64,000 nt of DNA. Source: an uncultured Eubacteriales bacterium (lineage in GTDB: Bacteria; Bacillota; Clostridia; Christensenellales; Aristaeellaceae). Below are positions 51,868 to 60,787 of the stretch, piece after piece. The translations under genes and the position numbers were made by a program. Every line of letters starts with the position of its first letter. Position 1 is the first letter of the stretch. The notes beneath the pieces are model-generated. The model had not been told where the DNA came from, did not search any database, and worked only from the letters and a program-made list of their open reading frames with translations. The stretch covers positions 42,020 through 106,019 of the forward strand of contig CACZHW010000008.1 in NCBI GenBank assembly GCA_902781095.1. Reading direction: 5' to 3'.

Positions 51868-54780
51868 ATGAAGAGACTTTGGATCGTTCTGCTGGCGCTG
51901 CTGATGCTGCAGGCGGCGGCACTGGCGGAGGACATGGAAGTGAATCCGCGCTACTCCGTGCTGGAGATTGCCCGGATGCGTCCGGAAAGCGAAGAGCCTA
52001 CGCACCTGACCGTGGGGAACACCACGAAGGTGAGCGGCAGCTTCTGGACGACGTACTTCGGCAACAACACCAGCGACATCGACGTGCGCACCATGCTGCA
52101 CGGCTACAGCCCCGTGGTCTGGGACAACCAGGTGCAGTTCGTGCCCGATCCCCAGGTGACGACGGGCATCACGCGCGACAGGGTGCCGGGCGGTACCGCC
52201 TACACCGTGTCACTGCAGCACGACCTCACTTACAACGACGGCACGCCCATCACGGCGCGGGATTACGTGTTCGCCTGGCTGCTGACGGCCTCGCCCCAGC
52301 TGGCGGCCATCAGCGCCGAGACGCCGGACATGAACGTCGTAGGCTTTGACGCGTACCACGACGGCGAGACGCCCGTCTTCGCGGGCATCCGCCTCGTGGA
52401 CGAGTATACGTACCGCATCGTCATCCACGAGGAGTACGACCCGTACTTCTACGATTACGCACAGATCGCGCTCAGCCCATACCCGGAAAGCGTGCTGGCG
52501 CCCGGCTTTACCGTCGCGGACGACGGACAGGGCGCGTACATCACGGGGACGGACGGCGGCGAGCTGACGGCGGAGCTGCTGGAAAAGACGGTGCTGGACC
52601 CGGAGACCGGATACCTTTCGCACCCGTGGCTCTCCTGCGGCCCGTACAGCCTGACCGGCTACGACCGGGCGGGCGGCGTCGTGGATTTCGCGCTCAACCC
52701 GTATTACAAGGGCAACTACGAAGGGGTCAAGCCCGTCATCGACACCATTACCCTCGTGCCCGTTCTGCCGGAGGACATGGTGGCGAAGCTGGAGAGCGGC
52801 GAAGTCGGCCTGCTCAACAAGTGCGTGGACGCCTCCGTCATCGACAAGGGCATTGAGCTGACCGGGCGCGGCCCGTTCGACAGGGTCAACTATGCGCGCC
52901 TGGGCTACGGCTTCTGCGCGTTCAGCTGCGAAAAGGACGGACCGCAGCAGTTTGTGGCGGTCCGCCAGGCGCTCAACTACGCGTTCGACTCCGAGCGGTT
53001 CATCACGGAGATCCTGGGCGGCTACGGCACGCCGGTCTACGGCTACTACGGCATCGGCCAGTGGATGGTCAGCGCCGTGAACGGCTCCGTGCGCCCCATG
53101 AACGTGGACGCGCAGGAGCTGGCGCGCTGGGACGCGCTCTCTCTGGATCAGCTCAATCCCTACCCGTACGACGTGGAAAAGGCGAAAGAGCTGCTGGAAG
53201 AGGACGGGTGGACGCTGGCGGGCGACGGCACGCCCTACGACGAGGAGAAGGGCGGCCTGCGCTACAAGCAGACGGCAAGCGGCCTCATGCCCCTTAGGCT
53301 GCACTTTGCAAAGTGCGCCGACAACGCCGCCGCGGACAAGGTGCTGGAGCTCTTCGGCGAAAGCCTGCCGCAAATCGGCGCGGAATTCGACGTGGAGGAG
53401 GTCCCCTTCACGGAGCTGCTGTCCGACTACTACCGCGAGGGCGAGGAGCGCCGCTTCGACATGAACTTCATGGCGACGAACTTCTTCTCGACCTTCGACC
53501 CGTACATCACCTTCAGCGCCAGGCCGGACATGCAGGGCTCCGTAAACACCAGCGGCATCGATGACGCGGAGCTGGTGCGCCTCTCCTGGGAGATGCGCAA
53601 GACGAACCCCGGCGATCTGCTGACCTTCCTGCAGCGCTGGATCCGGATGCAGGAGCGCTTCAACGAGATTCTGCCGACGATGCCCATCTACTCCAACATC
53701 TACTTCGATTTCTTCGAGAGTGACCTGCAGAACTACCGCGCCAACGCGGAGTACAGCTGGCCGGTGGCGATCCTCTATTCGTATCTCGGCGAGCCGATCG
53801 AGCTGCCGCAGGAGGAGCCGGCGTTTGAAGAGGAACCGGAGGTTGAGGAAGAGCCTGCGGCCGAAGAGGCAGCAGAGGACACGGAGCCGGCGGGCGGACA
53901 ATCGGCCGTGGCATCCGGCAACAGCGCAGCCGCAGACCCGGCGGATGAAGGGAAGACCGCTCACGCCGGGGACAGCCTGGCGGCGGACGGCTCCATCGAC
54001 GACGATGCTGCAGCCCAGCCGGACGGCACGCCGCAGGCAGGCGGCGACGCCGCGGCCGTGCAGGCACAGACCCTGACCGCGGAGGGCGGACAGATCGTCG
54101 CGGTCCGCAGCGAGCAGAACGTCGGCGCCTACCGGCGTGTGACGCCCAAATCCAACTTCGTCGGCTGGGCGAAGGCGGGCGGCCACTACAGCGTCCTGGA
54201 GACGGTGAAGGGATACAACGGCCGCGAGTGGATTCGTGTGCAGCTGGAAAACGGCGCGGAGGGCTTCATCCCCGCCCGTATGACCACGCCGGTGGTGCAG
54301 GACGCGGAAAGCCTCACCCGGAGCTACGTCCGTGCCCGGTATGAGAGCGACGTTCCCGTCCGCAGGAAGCCGGAGGGCGGCGCGCTGCTGATGGGCATGG
54401 CGAAGAAGGGCACGGTTTACCCGGTCATCGGGGAGAAGGTTTACGGCTGGTGGCCGATCGCCCTGGAGGACGGCACGACCGGTTACGTCTATCAGGACGC
54501 CGTCTACGAAACCGGCTCGCCGGAGGGCGACGGGGAGAACCACGTGACGTTCTCCGGCCGCTCCATCATCTATGCGGAGCCGACGAGCGACAGCGCCGTG
54601 CTGACCGGCATCGGGCCGGACGCCGCGCTGCGGTGCGTGCGCGTGATCCCGCACCCGTCCTACACGGACAAGACGGGAGAGGAGGGCTTCGACTGGTACG
54701 AGGTGGAAACCCTCGGCGGCGGTTACGGCTACGTCTCCAGCCGGAACGCGGCGCTTGTGGAAGGCGCGCTGCCCCAGTAA
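51868..54780 (+). CDS. Oligopeptide-binding (SBP_bac_5) domain fused to SH3 module
   Basis: The 970-residue protein has a cleavable signal peptide (ALA-E) without a lipobox Cys. An extracellular solute-binding family 5 domain (about 45-640) is indicated by YTVSLQHDLTYNDGTPITARDYVFAW and QALNYAFDSERF (both shown in parts elsewhere as HDLTYNDGTPITARDYVF). A Glu/Ala-rich linker (about 650-740) and the SH3 module homologous to the 44651 protein (about 745-970) complete it. SBP_bac_5 proteins normally are lipoproteins feeding an Opp transporter; here the wall-binding tail replaces the lipid anchor. No permease or ATPase is adjacent. Confidence 0.85.
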   Translation: MKRLWIVLLALLMLQAAALAEDMEVNPRYSVLEIARMRPESEEPTHLTVGNTTKVSGSFWTTYFGNNTSDIDVRTMLHGYSPVVWDNQVQFVPDPQVTTGITRDRVPGGTAYTVSLQHDLTYNDGTPITARDYVFAWLLTASPQLAAISAETPDMNVVGFDAYHDGETPVFAGIRLVDEYTYRIVIHEEYDPYFYDYAQIALSPYPESVLAPGFTVADDGQGAYITGTDGGELTAELLEKTVLDPETGYLSHPWLSCGPYSLTGYDRAGGVVDFALNPYYKGNYEGVKPVIDTITLVPVLPEDMVAKLESGEVGLLNKCVDASVIDKGIELTGRGPFDRVNYARLGYGFCAFSCEKDGPQQFVAVRQALNYAFDSERFITEILGGYGTPVYGYYGIGQWMVSAVNGSVRPMNVDAQELARWDALSLDQLNPYPYDVEKAKELLEEDGWTLAGDGTPYDEEKGGLRYKQTASGLMPLRLHFAKCADNAAADKVLELFGESLPQIGAEFDVEEVPFTELLSDYYREGEERRFDMNFMATNFFSTFDPYITFSARPDMQGSVNTSGIDDAELVRLSWEMRKTNPGDLLTFLQRWIRMQERFNEILPTMPIYSNIYFDFFESDLQNYRANAEYSWPVAILYSYLGEPIELPQEEPAFEEEPEVEEEPAAEEAAEDTEPAGGQSAVASGNSAAADPADEGKTAHAGDSLAADGSIDDDAAAQPDGTPQAGGDAAAVQAQTLTAEGGQIVAVRSEQNVGAYRRVTPKSNFVGWAKAGGHYSVLETVKGYNGREWIRVQLENGAEGFIPARMTTPVVQDAESLTRSYVRARYESDVPVRRKPEGGALLMGMAKKGTVYPVIGEKVYGWWPIALEDGTTGYVYQDAVYETGSPEGDGENHVTFSGRSIIYAEPTSDSAVLTGIGPDAALRCVRVIPHPSYTDKTGEEGFDWYEVETLGGGYGYVSSRNAALVEGALPQ

Positions 54781-54790
54781 GGAAAAACGA

Positions 54791-54821
54791 AAACCCCGCC
54801 GGCCTGGCCGGCGGGGGTTTT
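54791..54821. terminator. Bidirectional terminator closing the surface locus
   Basis: AAACCCCGCCGGCC pairs with GGCCGGCGGGGGTTT. Both strands end in T-rich runs, between convergent genes. Confidence 0.88.
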
Positions 54822-54838
54822 GTATGGATCGGGGTCGG

Positions 54839-55831
54839 TTACTCCGCTTTGAGCGCCGCGTCGAAGCTGAAGGCGGAGGGCTCAAAATTGATGCGGCGGG
54901 TGAACTCGCAAGCCTCTTTGGCGCCGAAGAGGCGCTCCATGCCGCTGTCCTCCCACTCCACGCACAGCGGCCCGTGGTAGCCCATCTGGTTGAGCTCGCG
55001 GATGATGCCGTCGAAGTCCACGTCGCCGTGGCCCAGGGAGACGAAATTCCAGCCGCGGCGTGTGTCGCCGAACTCGATGTGCGAGCCAAGGATGCCGGAG
55101 CGGCCGTCGCGGGAGAGCTTTACGTCCTTCATGTGGACGTGATAGATCTGCGGCGCGAAATCGTGCAGGAAAACCTGCGGGTCCACGCCCTGCCACAGCA
55201 GGTGGGAGGGATCGAAGTTGAGGCCGAGCGTCGGGCGGTAGTCCAGCTCTTCCAGCAGGCGCTTCGTGCTCCAGTAGTCGAAGGCGATCTCCGTGGGGTG
55301 TACCTCCAGGGCCAGGCGGACGCCGCACTCGTCATAGACGTCGAAAATGGGCGCCCACAGCTCGCGGATGCGCCGGAAGCCCGCGTCCACCATTTCGGGC
55401 GTGGTCTGCGGGAAGGAGTACCACATGCTCCAGATGGGGGAGCCGAGGAAGCAGGTGACGACCTTTACGCCGAGGATCTGCGCGGCCTTCGCGGCGGTCT
55501 TCATGCCCTCGACCGCCCAGGCGCGGATCTCCTCCGGCTTGCCCTTGACGGCGGCAGGCGCGAAGTTGTCCAGCCGCGGGTCCCAGTTGTCGCCTACGCA
55601 CTGGCCCATCAGGTGCCCGGAGATGGCGCCGATGCCCATGCCGTAGTTGGCCAGCGTCTCCCGGAAGGTATCGCGGTAGGCGGGGTCGTTCACGATGCGG
55701 AAGACGTCGACGTGGGACTGGGCGGCGAGCTCGAAGCCGTCGTACCCGATGGCTTTCATGGTGCGGCAGAGCTCCTCCAGGGAGAGGTCGCCGAACTGGC
55801 CGCTGCAGATGTTGACAGGTCTCTTGGACAT
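54839..55831 (-). CDS. Sugar phosphate isomerase/epimerase-like TIM-barrel protein
   Basis: The 330-residue xylose-isomerase-like barrel has metal ligands visible in LALEVHPTE (Glu), LNFDPSHL (Asp/His), YHVHMKDV (His) and CVEWEDSGM (Glu). Such enzymes isomerise, epimerise or dehydrate sugars and inosoles (IolE, IolI). It is the last gene of the CUT2-transporter operon, behind the Gfo/Idh/MocA dehydrogenase, matching oxidise-then-isomerise pathways. Confidence 0.88.
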   Translation of the reverse strand: MSKRPVNICSGQFGDLSLEELCRTMKAIGYDGFELAAQSHVDVFRIVNDPAYRDTFRETLANYGMGIGAISGHLMGQCVGDNWDPRLDNFAPAAVKGKPEEIRAWAVEGMKTAAKAAQILGVKVVTCFLGSPIWSMWYSFPQTTPEMVDAGFRRIRELWAPIFDVYDECGVRLALEVHPTEIAFDYWSTKRLLEELDYRPTLGLNFDPSHLLWQGVDPQVFLHDFAPQIYHVHMKDVKLSRDGRSGILGSHIEFGDTRRGWNFVSLGHGDVDFDGIIRELNQMGYHGPLCVEWEDSGMERLFGAKEACEFTRRINFEPSAFSFDAALKAE

Positions 55832-55870
55832 GGAAAGGCCCTCCTTTTTTACACGGGGTTGTCTGCCGGT

Positions 55871-56917
55871 TCAGGGATGGGAGACGGTGACGGTGCGCTG
55901 CTCCCTTGCGGACTGCTCGGCGGCGAAGATGACGCGCATCGCCTTGGCAGCCTCGCGGCCGTCGATTTCGGGGGCGCGGCCGCTGGTAAGGCAGCCGACG
56001 AAGGCATCGATGACGCCCGTGTTCGTGCGCCCGCCGCTCGTCTGCTCCTTGTTGGAGGTCAGCTGGTCCAGGGCAAAGCGTTCGATCTCCCCGTCCGGCT
56101 TCTCCAGGATGAGGGAGTACTGCGGGTCGTCGTAGATGCGCAGGATGCCGCCCGTGCCGTAGATGCGCGTGGAGTTGTCCTCCTGGCCGTAGAAGGTCCA
56201 GCTGACGTGCATCGTGCCGCGGACGCCGCTGGCCGTCTCATACAGGCAGAAGGCGTTGTCGTCCACGGTGATGGGCGTCCCGTCCGGATACTTCTTGTCC
56301 AGGGTGGCGATCTGGGCCGTGACCTTTACGATGGGCTCGCCCAGCAGGTAGTGCATGAGGTCCGTCTTGTGTACGCCCAGGTCCGCCATCGCGCCGAAAG
56401 CGGCGCGCTTTTTGTCGAAGAACCAGGAATTCCGGGATCCGGTCCAGCCCTCCGGCCCGGGGTGTCCGAAGGTGGTGTGGAAGGCGAGCACGCGGCCGAT
56501 CGCGCCCTCGGAGATGAGCCTGCGGGCCTCGACGTGGGCGCGGGCGAAGCGCTGGTTCTGCGCGATCATGAGGAATTTACCGCTCTTCTCCTGTGCTTGG
56601 ATCATGGCTTCCACGTCCTCGGGCGTGACTGCCATGGGCTTTTCGCACAGCACGTGGATGCCGCGCTCCAGCGCCGCGATGGCGGCGGAGGCGTGGGCCA
56701 CGTTGGCGCTGCAGATGCTGACCGCGTCCACGCCGCTTGAAAGCAGCGCTTCCAGCGAGTCGTAGGCCTTCGCGCCGTACTCGGCGGCGAGCTTCTGCGC
56801 GTTTTCGGGGACGAAATCGTAGAAGCCCGTGATCTGACAGTCCGGATTTTCGCTGTATTCGGGCGCGTGGCGGACCTGTGCGATCTTGCCGCAGCCCACA
56901 ATTCCGATTTTCAGCAT
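55871..56917 (-). CDS. Gfo/Idh/MocA-family NAD(P)-dependent oxidoreductase
   Basis: The 348-residue protein has the Rossmann motif GIVGCGKIAQVRH, and CEKPMAV holds the conserved Lys. The C-terminal alpha/beta substrate domain contains DLGVHKTDLMHYLLG, where the catalytic His is expected. Family members oxidise inositols, sugars or glycosides. It is 12 nt downstream of the permease gene on the same transcript; the substrate is presumably the transported sugar or cyclitol. Confidence 0.9.
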   Translation of the reverse strand: MLKIGIVGCGKIAQVRHAPEYSENPDCQITGFYDFVPENAQKLAAEYGAKAYDSLEALLSSGVDAVSICSANVAHASAAIAALERGIHVLCEKPMAVTPEDVEAMIQAQEKSGKFLMIAQNQRFARAHVEARRLISEGAIGRVLAFHTTFGHPGPEGWTGSRNSWFFDKKRAAFGAMADLGVHKTDLMHYLLGEPIVKVTAQIATLDKKYPDGTPITVDDNAFCLYETASGVRGTMHVSWTFYGQEDNSTRIYGTGGILRIYDDPQYSLILEKPDGEIERFALDQLTSNKEQTSGGRTNTGVIDAFVGCLTSGRAPEIDGREAAKAMRVIFAAEQSAREQRTVTVSHP

Positions 56918-56929
56918 GGATGGACCTCC

Positions 56930-57934
56930 TTATCTGCGCCGGCCGCGTACGTTCTGCAGCAGCACGGCGATGATGATGATGGCGCCGCTGATGGCACCGG
57001 TGAGGAAGGTGGGAACCTTGGCGGCGACCAGCGTGTTGTTGATGATCTTGAACATGAGCACGCCGAGGAAGCTGCCGATGATCTTGCCGCGGCCGCCGGA
57101 CATGGAAGCGCCGCCGATGGCGACCGCCGCGATGGCGTCCATTTCAAAGGCGTTGCCGGCGCTGGCCGCCGCGACCGCCATGACGCTGGAGGAATACAGC
57201 CAGCTGGTGAAGCCGCACAGCACGCCGGTCATGGTGAAGACGGAGACCTTGACGAGGTTGACGTTCACGCCATCCAGCCGGGCGGAGACCTCGTTGCTGC
57301 CGATGGCGTAGATATGCTTGCCCCAGCGCGTGCGCCGCATGATGAGCCCGAAGAGCAGCCCCATCGCGATAAAGATGATCATGGGGTAGGGCACCTTCTG
57401 GCCGAACAGGACGAGGGACCCGTTGGCGACCTCGCGGAAGGTCTGGTAATAGGGCTCCGTGGACATGCCGTCTGCGACGGCGAAGGGACCGCCCTGGCCG
57501 AAGTGGTTGATGATGGCGCGGCAGGACGTCTGCATGGCGAGGGTCGCGATCATCGCGGGCATGTGCCCGTAGGCGACCAGCACGCCGTTGACCGTGCCGA
57601 TGAGCGCGCCGCCGGCCAGACAGAAGAGCAGCATGAGCCAAATGCTGCCGGTGGCGTTGAGCACGGTGATGCCGAAGCCGGAGAGCAGCGCGACCTGCGC
57701 GCCGACCGAGATGTCGATCTGTCCGGCGCAGATGATCATCGTCATGCCCAGCGCGATGATGCCCGTCGTGGTCGCCGACTGGCGGAAGATGGTGGTGATG
57801 TTGCGCCAGCGGAAGAAGTTGGGGTTGACACAGACGGCGATGATCAGGATCAGGATGAAGGAGACGACGTAGCTGTATTCGGAGAACAGGCGCCGCCCGT
57901 TCAGCCGCCTGGGGTTGACGGTCTTTCGGTCCAT
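56930..57934 (-). CDS. Ribose-type (CUT2) ABC transporter permease
   Basis: The 334-residue RbsC-like membrane protein has about nine helices. It contains GQIDISVGAQVALLSGFG and IGGASMSGGRGKIIGSFLGV, both diagnostic of the family. It starts 1 nt after the ATPase stop. The single permease is expected to form a homodimer. Confidence 0.92.
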   Translation of the reverse strand: MDRKTVNPRRLNGRRLFSEYSYVVSFILILIIAVCVNPNFFRWRNITTIFRQSATTTGIIALGMTMIICAGQIDISVGAQVALLSGFGITVLNATGSIWLMLLFCLAGGALIGTVNGVLVAYGHMPAMIATLAMQTSCRAIINHFGQGGPFAVADGMSTEPYYQTFREVANGSLVLFGQKVPYPMIIFIAMGLLFGLIMRRTRWGKHIYAIGSNEVSARLDGVNVNLVKVSVFTMTGVLCGFTSWLYSSSVMAVAAASAGNAFEMDAIAAVAIGGASMSGGRGKIIGSFLGVLMFKIINNTLVAAKVPTFLTGAISGAIIIIAVLLQNVRGRRR

Positions 57935-57935
57935 A

Positions 57936-59462
57936 TCAGGGTACCATCCTTTCCGCTGTATCGGTCTGTGCGGTGCCGCGTTCCAGGTTTGCGCCGGTGG
58001 AATAGTACATCATATCCTCCTCGTTCATCTCGCTGCGCTCCATGATGCGGTTGATCTGCCCCATATAGAGGATGATGCAGCGGTCCGCGACCTTCATGAT
58101 CTCCGGGAATTCGGAGGAGAAGATCAGGATGGACTTGCCCTGGCGGGCGAGCTCGATGAGCAGGTGGTAAATTTCAAATTTCGTGCCGACGTCGATGCCC
58201 TGCGTGGGGTTGTCAAAGAGCAGCACATCGGCGCCCGCTTCCAGCCAGCGGGCCAGGATGACCTTCTGCTGGTTTCCGCCCGAAAGGGAGGTGATGGGAT
58301 TGGCGGGGGTATCCGCCTTGATGGACAGCGCCTGTTTCTCCCTGGCGTAGCGTGCCAGCTCCTCCTTCATGCTGATGAGCGGGCGGGTCATGAGGGCGTT
58401 GTAGTAGCCCATGGAGGCGTTGTCCAGGATGGAGAGGTCGTTGTGGATGCCGCGCTCCTTGCGGTTCCGGGGCACCATGCCGAAGCGACGTTTCATCCTG
58501 CGGCGCACGCTGCCCGTGAGAGGGGCGCCGTGGAGGGTGAGCGTCCCCTTGCAGGGGGCGACGCCGAAGAGCGCGTCGGCCAGCTCGTCGCGACCGGAGG
58601 ACTGCAGGCCCGTGAAGGCGAGGATTTCGCCCTTGCGCAGCGCAAAGGAGATGTCCCGGAAGGTTTCGCCGGTGAGGTTTTCGGCGCCCAGCACGGTCTC
58701 CTCTGTGGCATAGCATGGCTTGTTGTCGAACGCGCTGTCCGCCAGCTGGCGGCCGATCATCATCTCCGTGACGCGCTTCTCGTCGATGTCCGCGATGCGG
58801 CCGCTGTCCACGAAGCAGCCGTCGCGCAGCACGGTGTACGTGTCGCAGATGGTGAAGATTTCCGGCATCTTGTGCGAGATGTAGATGAAGCCGATGCCTT
58901 CCTCTTTCAGCTGGCGCATGATGGTGAAGAGGTTTTCGATTTCGCGGTTGGACAGAGCCGTCGTGGGCTCGTCCATGATGATGAGGTCGCACTTGAAGAG
59001 CAGAGAGCGGGCGATTTCCACCAGCTGCTTTGCCGCGATGGGCAGATCCTCCACCAGCGCCCAGGGGTCGATGTCCACATTCATCCGGCGGAAGATCTCG
59101 GCGGAGCGCCGGGCCATCTCCTTTTTGTTGAGCAGGGGGCCGGGCCCGCGGATCTCCTGGGCCAGGTACAGGTTTTCAAAAACCGTGAGGTCGTTGCACA
59201 GGTTGAGCTCCTGGTGGATAAAGCGGATGCCGCGGCGCATGGCCTGCATGGCGTTGTGGAAGACGACCTTCTCCCCGTCCAGCAGGATGTCGCCCGAGGT
59301 GGGCGGGAAGGTGCCGGCCAGCACGTTCATCAGTGTGGACTTCCCGGCGCCGTTTTCCCCCAGAAGGCCGAGAATCTCCCCGCCGTGTACGGTGAGATTC
59401 ACGTGATCCACGGCGCGCACCGGGCCGAAGTCCTTCACGATTTGCTTCATTTCGACGAGCAA
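57936..59462 (-). CDS. Ribose-type (CUT2) ABC transporter ATP-binding protein
   Basis: The 508-residue RbsA/MglA-like protein has two ATPase halves. The first has Walker A GENGAGKSTL and Walker B LIIMDEPTTALS. In the second, the P-loop reads GLQSSGRDEL (degenerate, as is usual in this family), with SLSGGNQQKV as signature and LLFDNPTQGID as Walker B. The start is TTG 59462, which has GAGGG at 8 nt; the in-frame ATG 59450 is too far from it. Confidence 0.93.
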   Translation of the reverse strand: MLVEMKQIVKDFGPVRAVDHVNLTVHGGEILGLLGENGAGKSTLMNVLAGTFPPTSGDILLDGEKVVFHNAMQAMRRGIRFIHQELNLCNDLTVFENLYLAQEIRGPGPLLNKKEMARRSAEIFRRMNVDIDPWALVEDLPIAAKQLVEIARSLLFKCDLIIMDEPTTALSNREIENLFTIMRQLKEEGIGFIYISHKMPEIFTICDTYTVLRDGCFVDSGRIADIDEKRVTEMMIGRQLADSAFDNKPCYATEETVLGAENLTGETFRDISFALRKGEILAFTGLQSSGRDELADALFGVAPCKGTLTLHGAPLTGSVRRRMKRRFGMVPRNRKERGIHNDLSILDNASMGYYNALMTRPLISMKEELARYAREKQALSIKADTPANPITSLSGGNQQKVILARWLEAGADVLLFDNPTQGIDVGTKFEIYHLLIELARQGKSILIFSSEFPEIMKVADRCIILYMGQINRIMERSEMNEEDMMYYSTGANLERGTAQTDTAERMVP

Positions 59463-59489
59463 GGATTCACCCTCCCTCTATCAACAGAT

Positions 59490-59520
59490 AAAGGGCCGGC
59501 CGAGCACCGGCCGGCCCTTT
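59490..59520 (-). terminator. Intercistronic hairpin behind the binding-protein gene
   Basis: AAAGGGCCGGCC/GGCCGGCCCTTT is a 12-bp stem with a 7-nt loop. It lies inside the operon between the binding-protein and ATPase genes, so it is expected to reduce downstream expression. Confidence 0.75.
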
Positions 59521-59554
59521 CGCCCTGTGCGGGCGCTTACGGGGTTACGGGTTG

Positions 59555-60577
59555 TCAGATGGAATAACGGTCGGCGAACTCCGCGGAATTGCGGTACTCT
59601 TCCACGGTGCTCTTGTCGATCTCGATGGTGGGGATGAGGAACTGCTGTCCCTTGATCTCCTGATCCTGATAGGTCTCGCCCTTGGCGGCGGCGACGGTCA
59701 GGCGCAGCGCCTCGCGGATGTAGGAGGGGCTGAAGAAGTAGGTCAGCAGCTCGGGCTTCTCGACGCTGTCGAAGGTGGCGAGGGTCTCGCGGCGGCCGCC
59801 GACGGAGGTCAGCAGGCGCAGCTCGCCCAGGCGCTCGTCCTCGGGGATGACGGTCATGATGCCGTCGATGATCTCGTCGTCATGGGTCACGATGAGGTCG
59901 AGGTCGGCCACGGTGGCGTCGTCGGTGGTGTTCAGCCAGTTCTCCATCTGCTCCTTGGACTTGGCGTTGGACCAGTCGGTCTGGAACGCGTCGTGGATGA
60001 GGACGAAGTTGTCCTTGTACTCGGAGGCGTTGATGATCTCCAGCATGCCGTCGGTGCGCTGCTTGGAAACGGTGGAGCTGTCGCCGATGAACAGCAGGTA
60101 GTTGATCTTCTTGCCTTCCTTCAGGTCATCCTCGTAGTACTTCAGCAGGTATTTGCCCATCATGTTGCCGATGGTGACGTTGTCGCCCATGATCTCGCCG
60201 GCCATGCCGGTGAAGTTCTCGATGAGGCGGTCATAGATGACGAGCGGCACGCCTTCGTCGATGATGGTCTGGGCGGCGTTGCGCAGCTGATCGCCTTCCA
60301 GCGGCCAGAGCATGATGGCGTCGGGTCCCCAGTTGAGGATCTCGTCGATGCCGGAAATCTGCTTGGAGGCTTCCGCGCCGACGGCCATCATGTAGTCTTC
60401 GATGATGCCGGCAGCCTTCATGGCCTCGGCTTCCGCGCGCGCGTGGGCGACGGACTCGCCGGTGAAGCCGTGGTCGGCGTCCGGCGTGACGATGCCCAGC
60501 TTGATGCCGTCCGCGAGCGCAGCGGCGCATCCCATAACGAGGCAGAGGGAAATCAGGATCGCGAGCAGTTTCTTCAT
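59555..60577 (-). CDS. Ribose-type ABC transporter sugar-binding protein
   Basis: The 340-residue periplasmic-binding-protein-like domain (RbsB class) has VTPDADHGFTGESVAHAR near its start and a GDNVTIGNMMG segment. The signal peptide reads LVMGCAAALAD. It could be cut at the poor lipobox LVMGC or, like its neighbours, after ALA. First gene of the operon, 95 nt behind a strong promoter. Ligand likely a pentose, hexose or cyclitol. Confidence 0.9.
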   Translation of the reverse strand: MKKLLAILISLCLVMGCAAALADGIKLGIVTPDADHGFTGESVAHARAEAEAMKAAGIIEDYMMAVGAEASKQISGIDEILNWGPDAIMLWPLEGDQLRNAAQTIIDEGVPLVIYDRLIENFTGMAGEIMGDNVTIGNMMGKYLLKYYEDDLKEGKKINYLLFIGDSSTVSKQRTDGMLEIINASEYKDNFVLIHDAFQTDWSNAKSKEQMENWLNTTDDATVADLDLIVTHDDEIIDGIMTVIPEDERLGELRLLTSVGGRRETLATFDSVEKPELLTYFFSPSYIREALRLTVAAAKGETYQDQEIKGQQFLIPTIEIDKSTVEEYRNSAEFADRYSI

Positions 60578-60684
60578 GGTACAAACCTCCTTCTATATTT
60601 ACCGGCGAAGCCTGCCGGCAAGGTGCGGATCAGAAGAAATGGTAGAAGAATAACCGAAGCAATTATGGATAAGTGCACATATAG

Positions 60685-60713
60685 AATATAGCACGGCCCA
60701 TCATTTCTGTCAA
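60685..60713 (-). promoter_or_regulatory. Promoter of the CUT2 operon
   Basis: TTGACA (60708-60713) and TATATT (60685-60690) on the minus strand are 17 bp apart. The leader of about 95 nt is AT-rich. Confidence 0.9.
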
Positions 60714-60787
60714 TAAACGCTGCCTAAAATCAATGAGTTTAGCCGAAACGATGCTGATATCCGGGAAGGTGCAGCCGGGGCGGCGGA

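Noticed and set aside
60662..60670. A DnaA-box-like TTATCCATA on the minus strand
   Set aside because: It is single, has one mismatch to the consensus, and lies in the leader of a sugar-transport operon far from dnaA. No cluster supports an origin.
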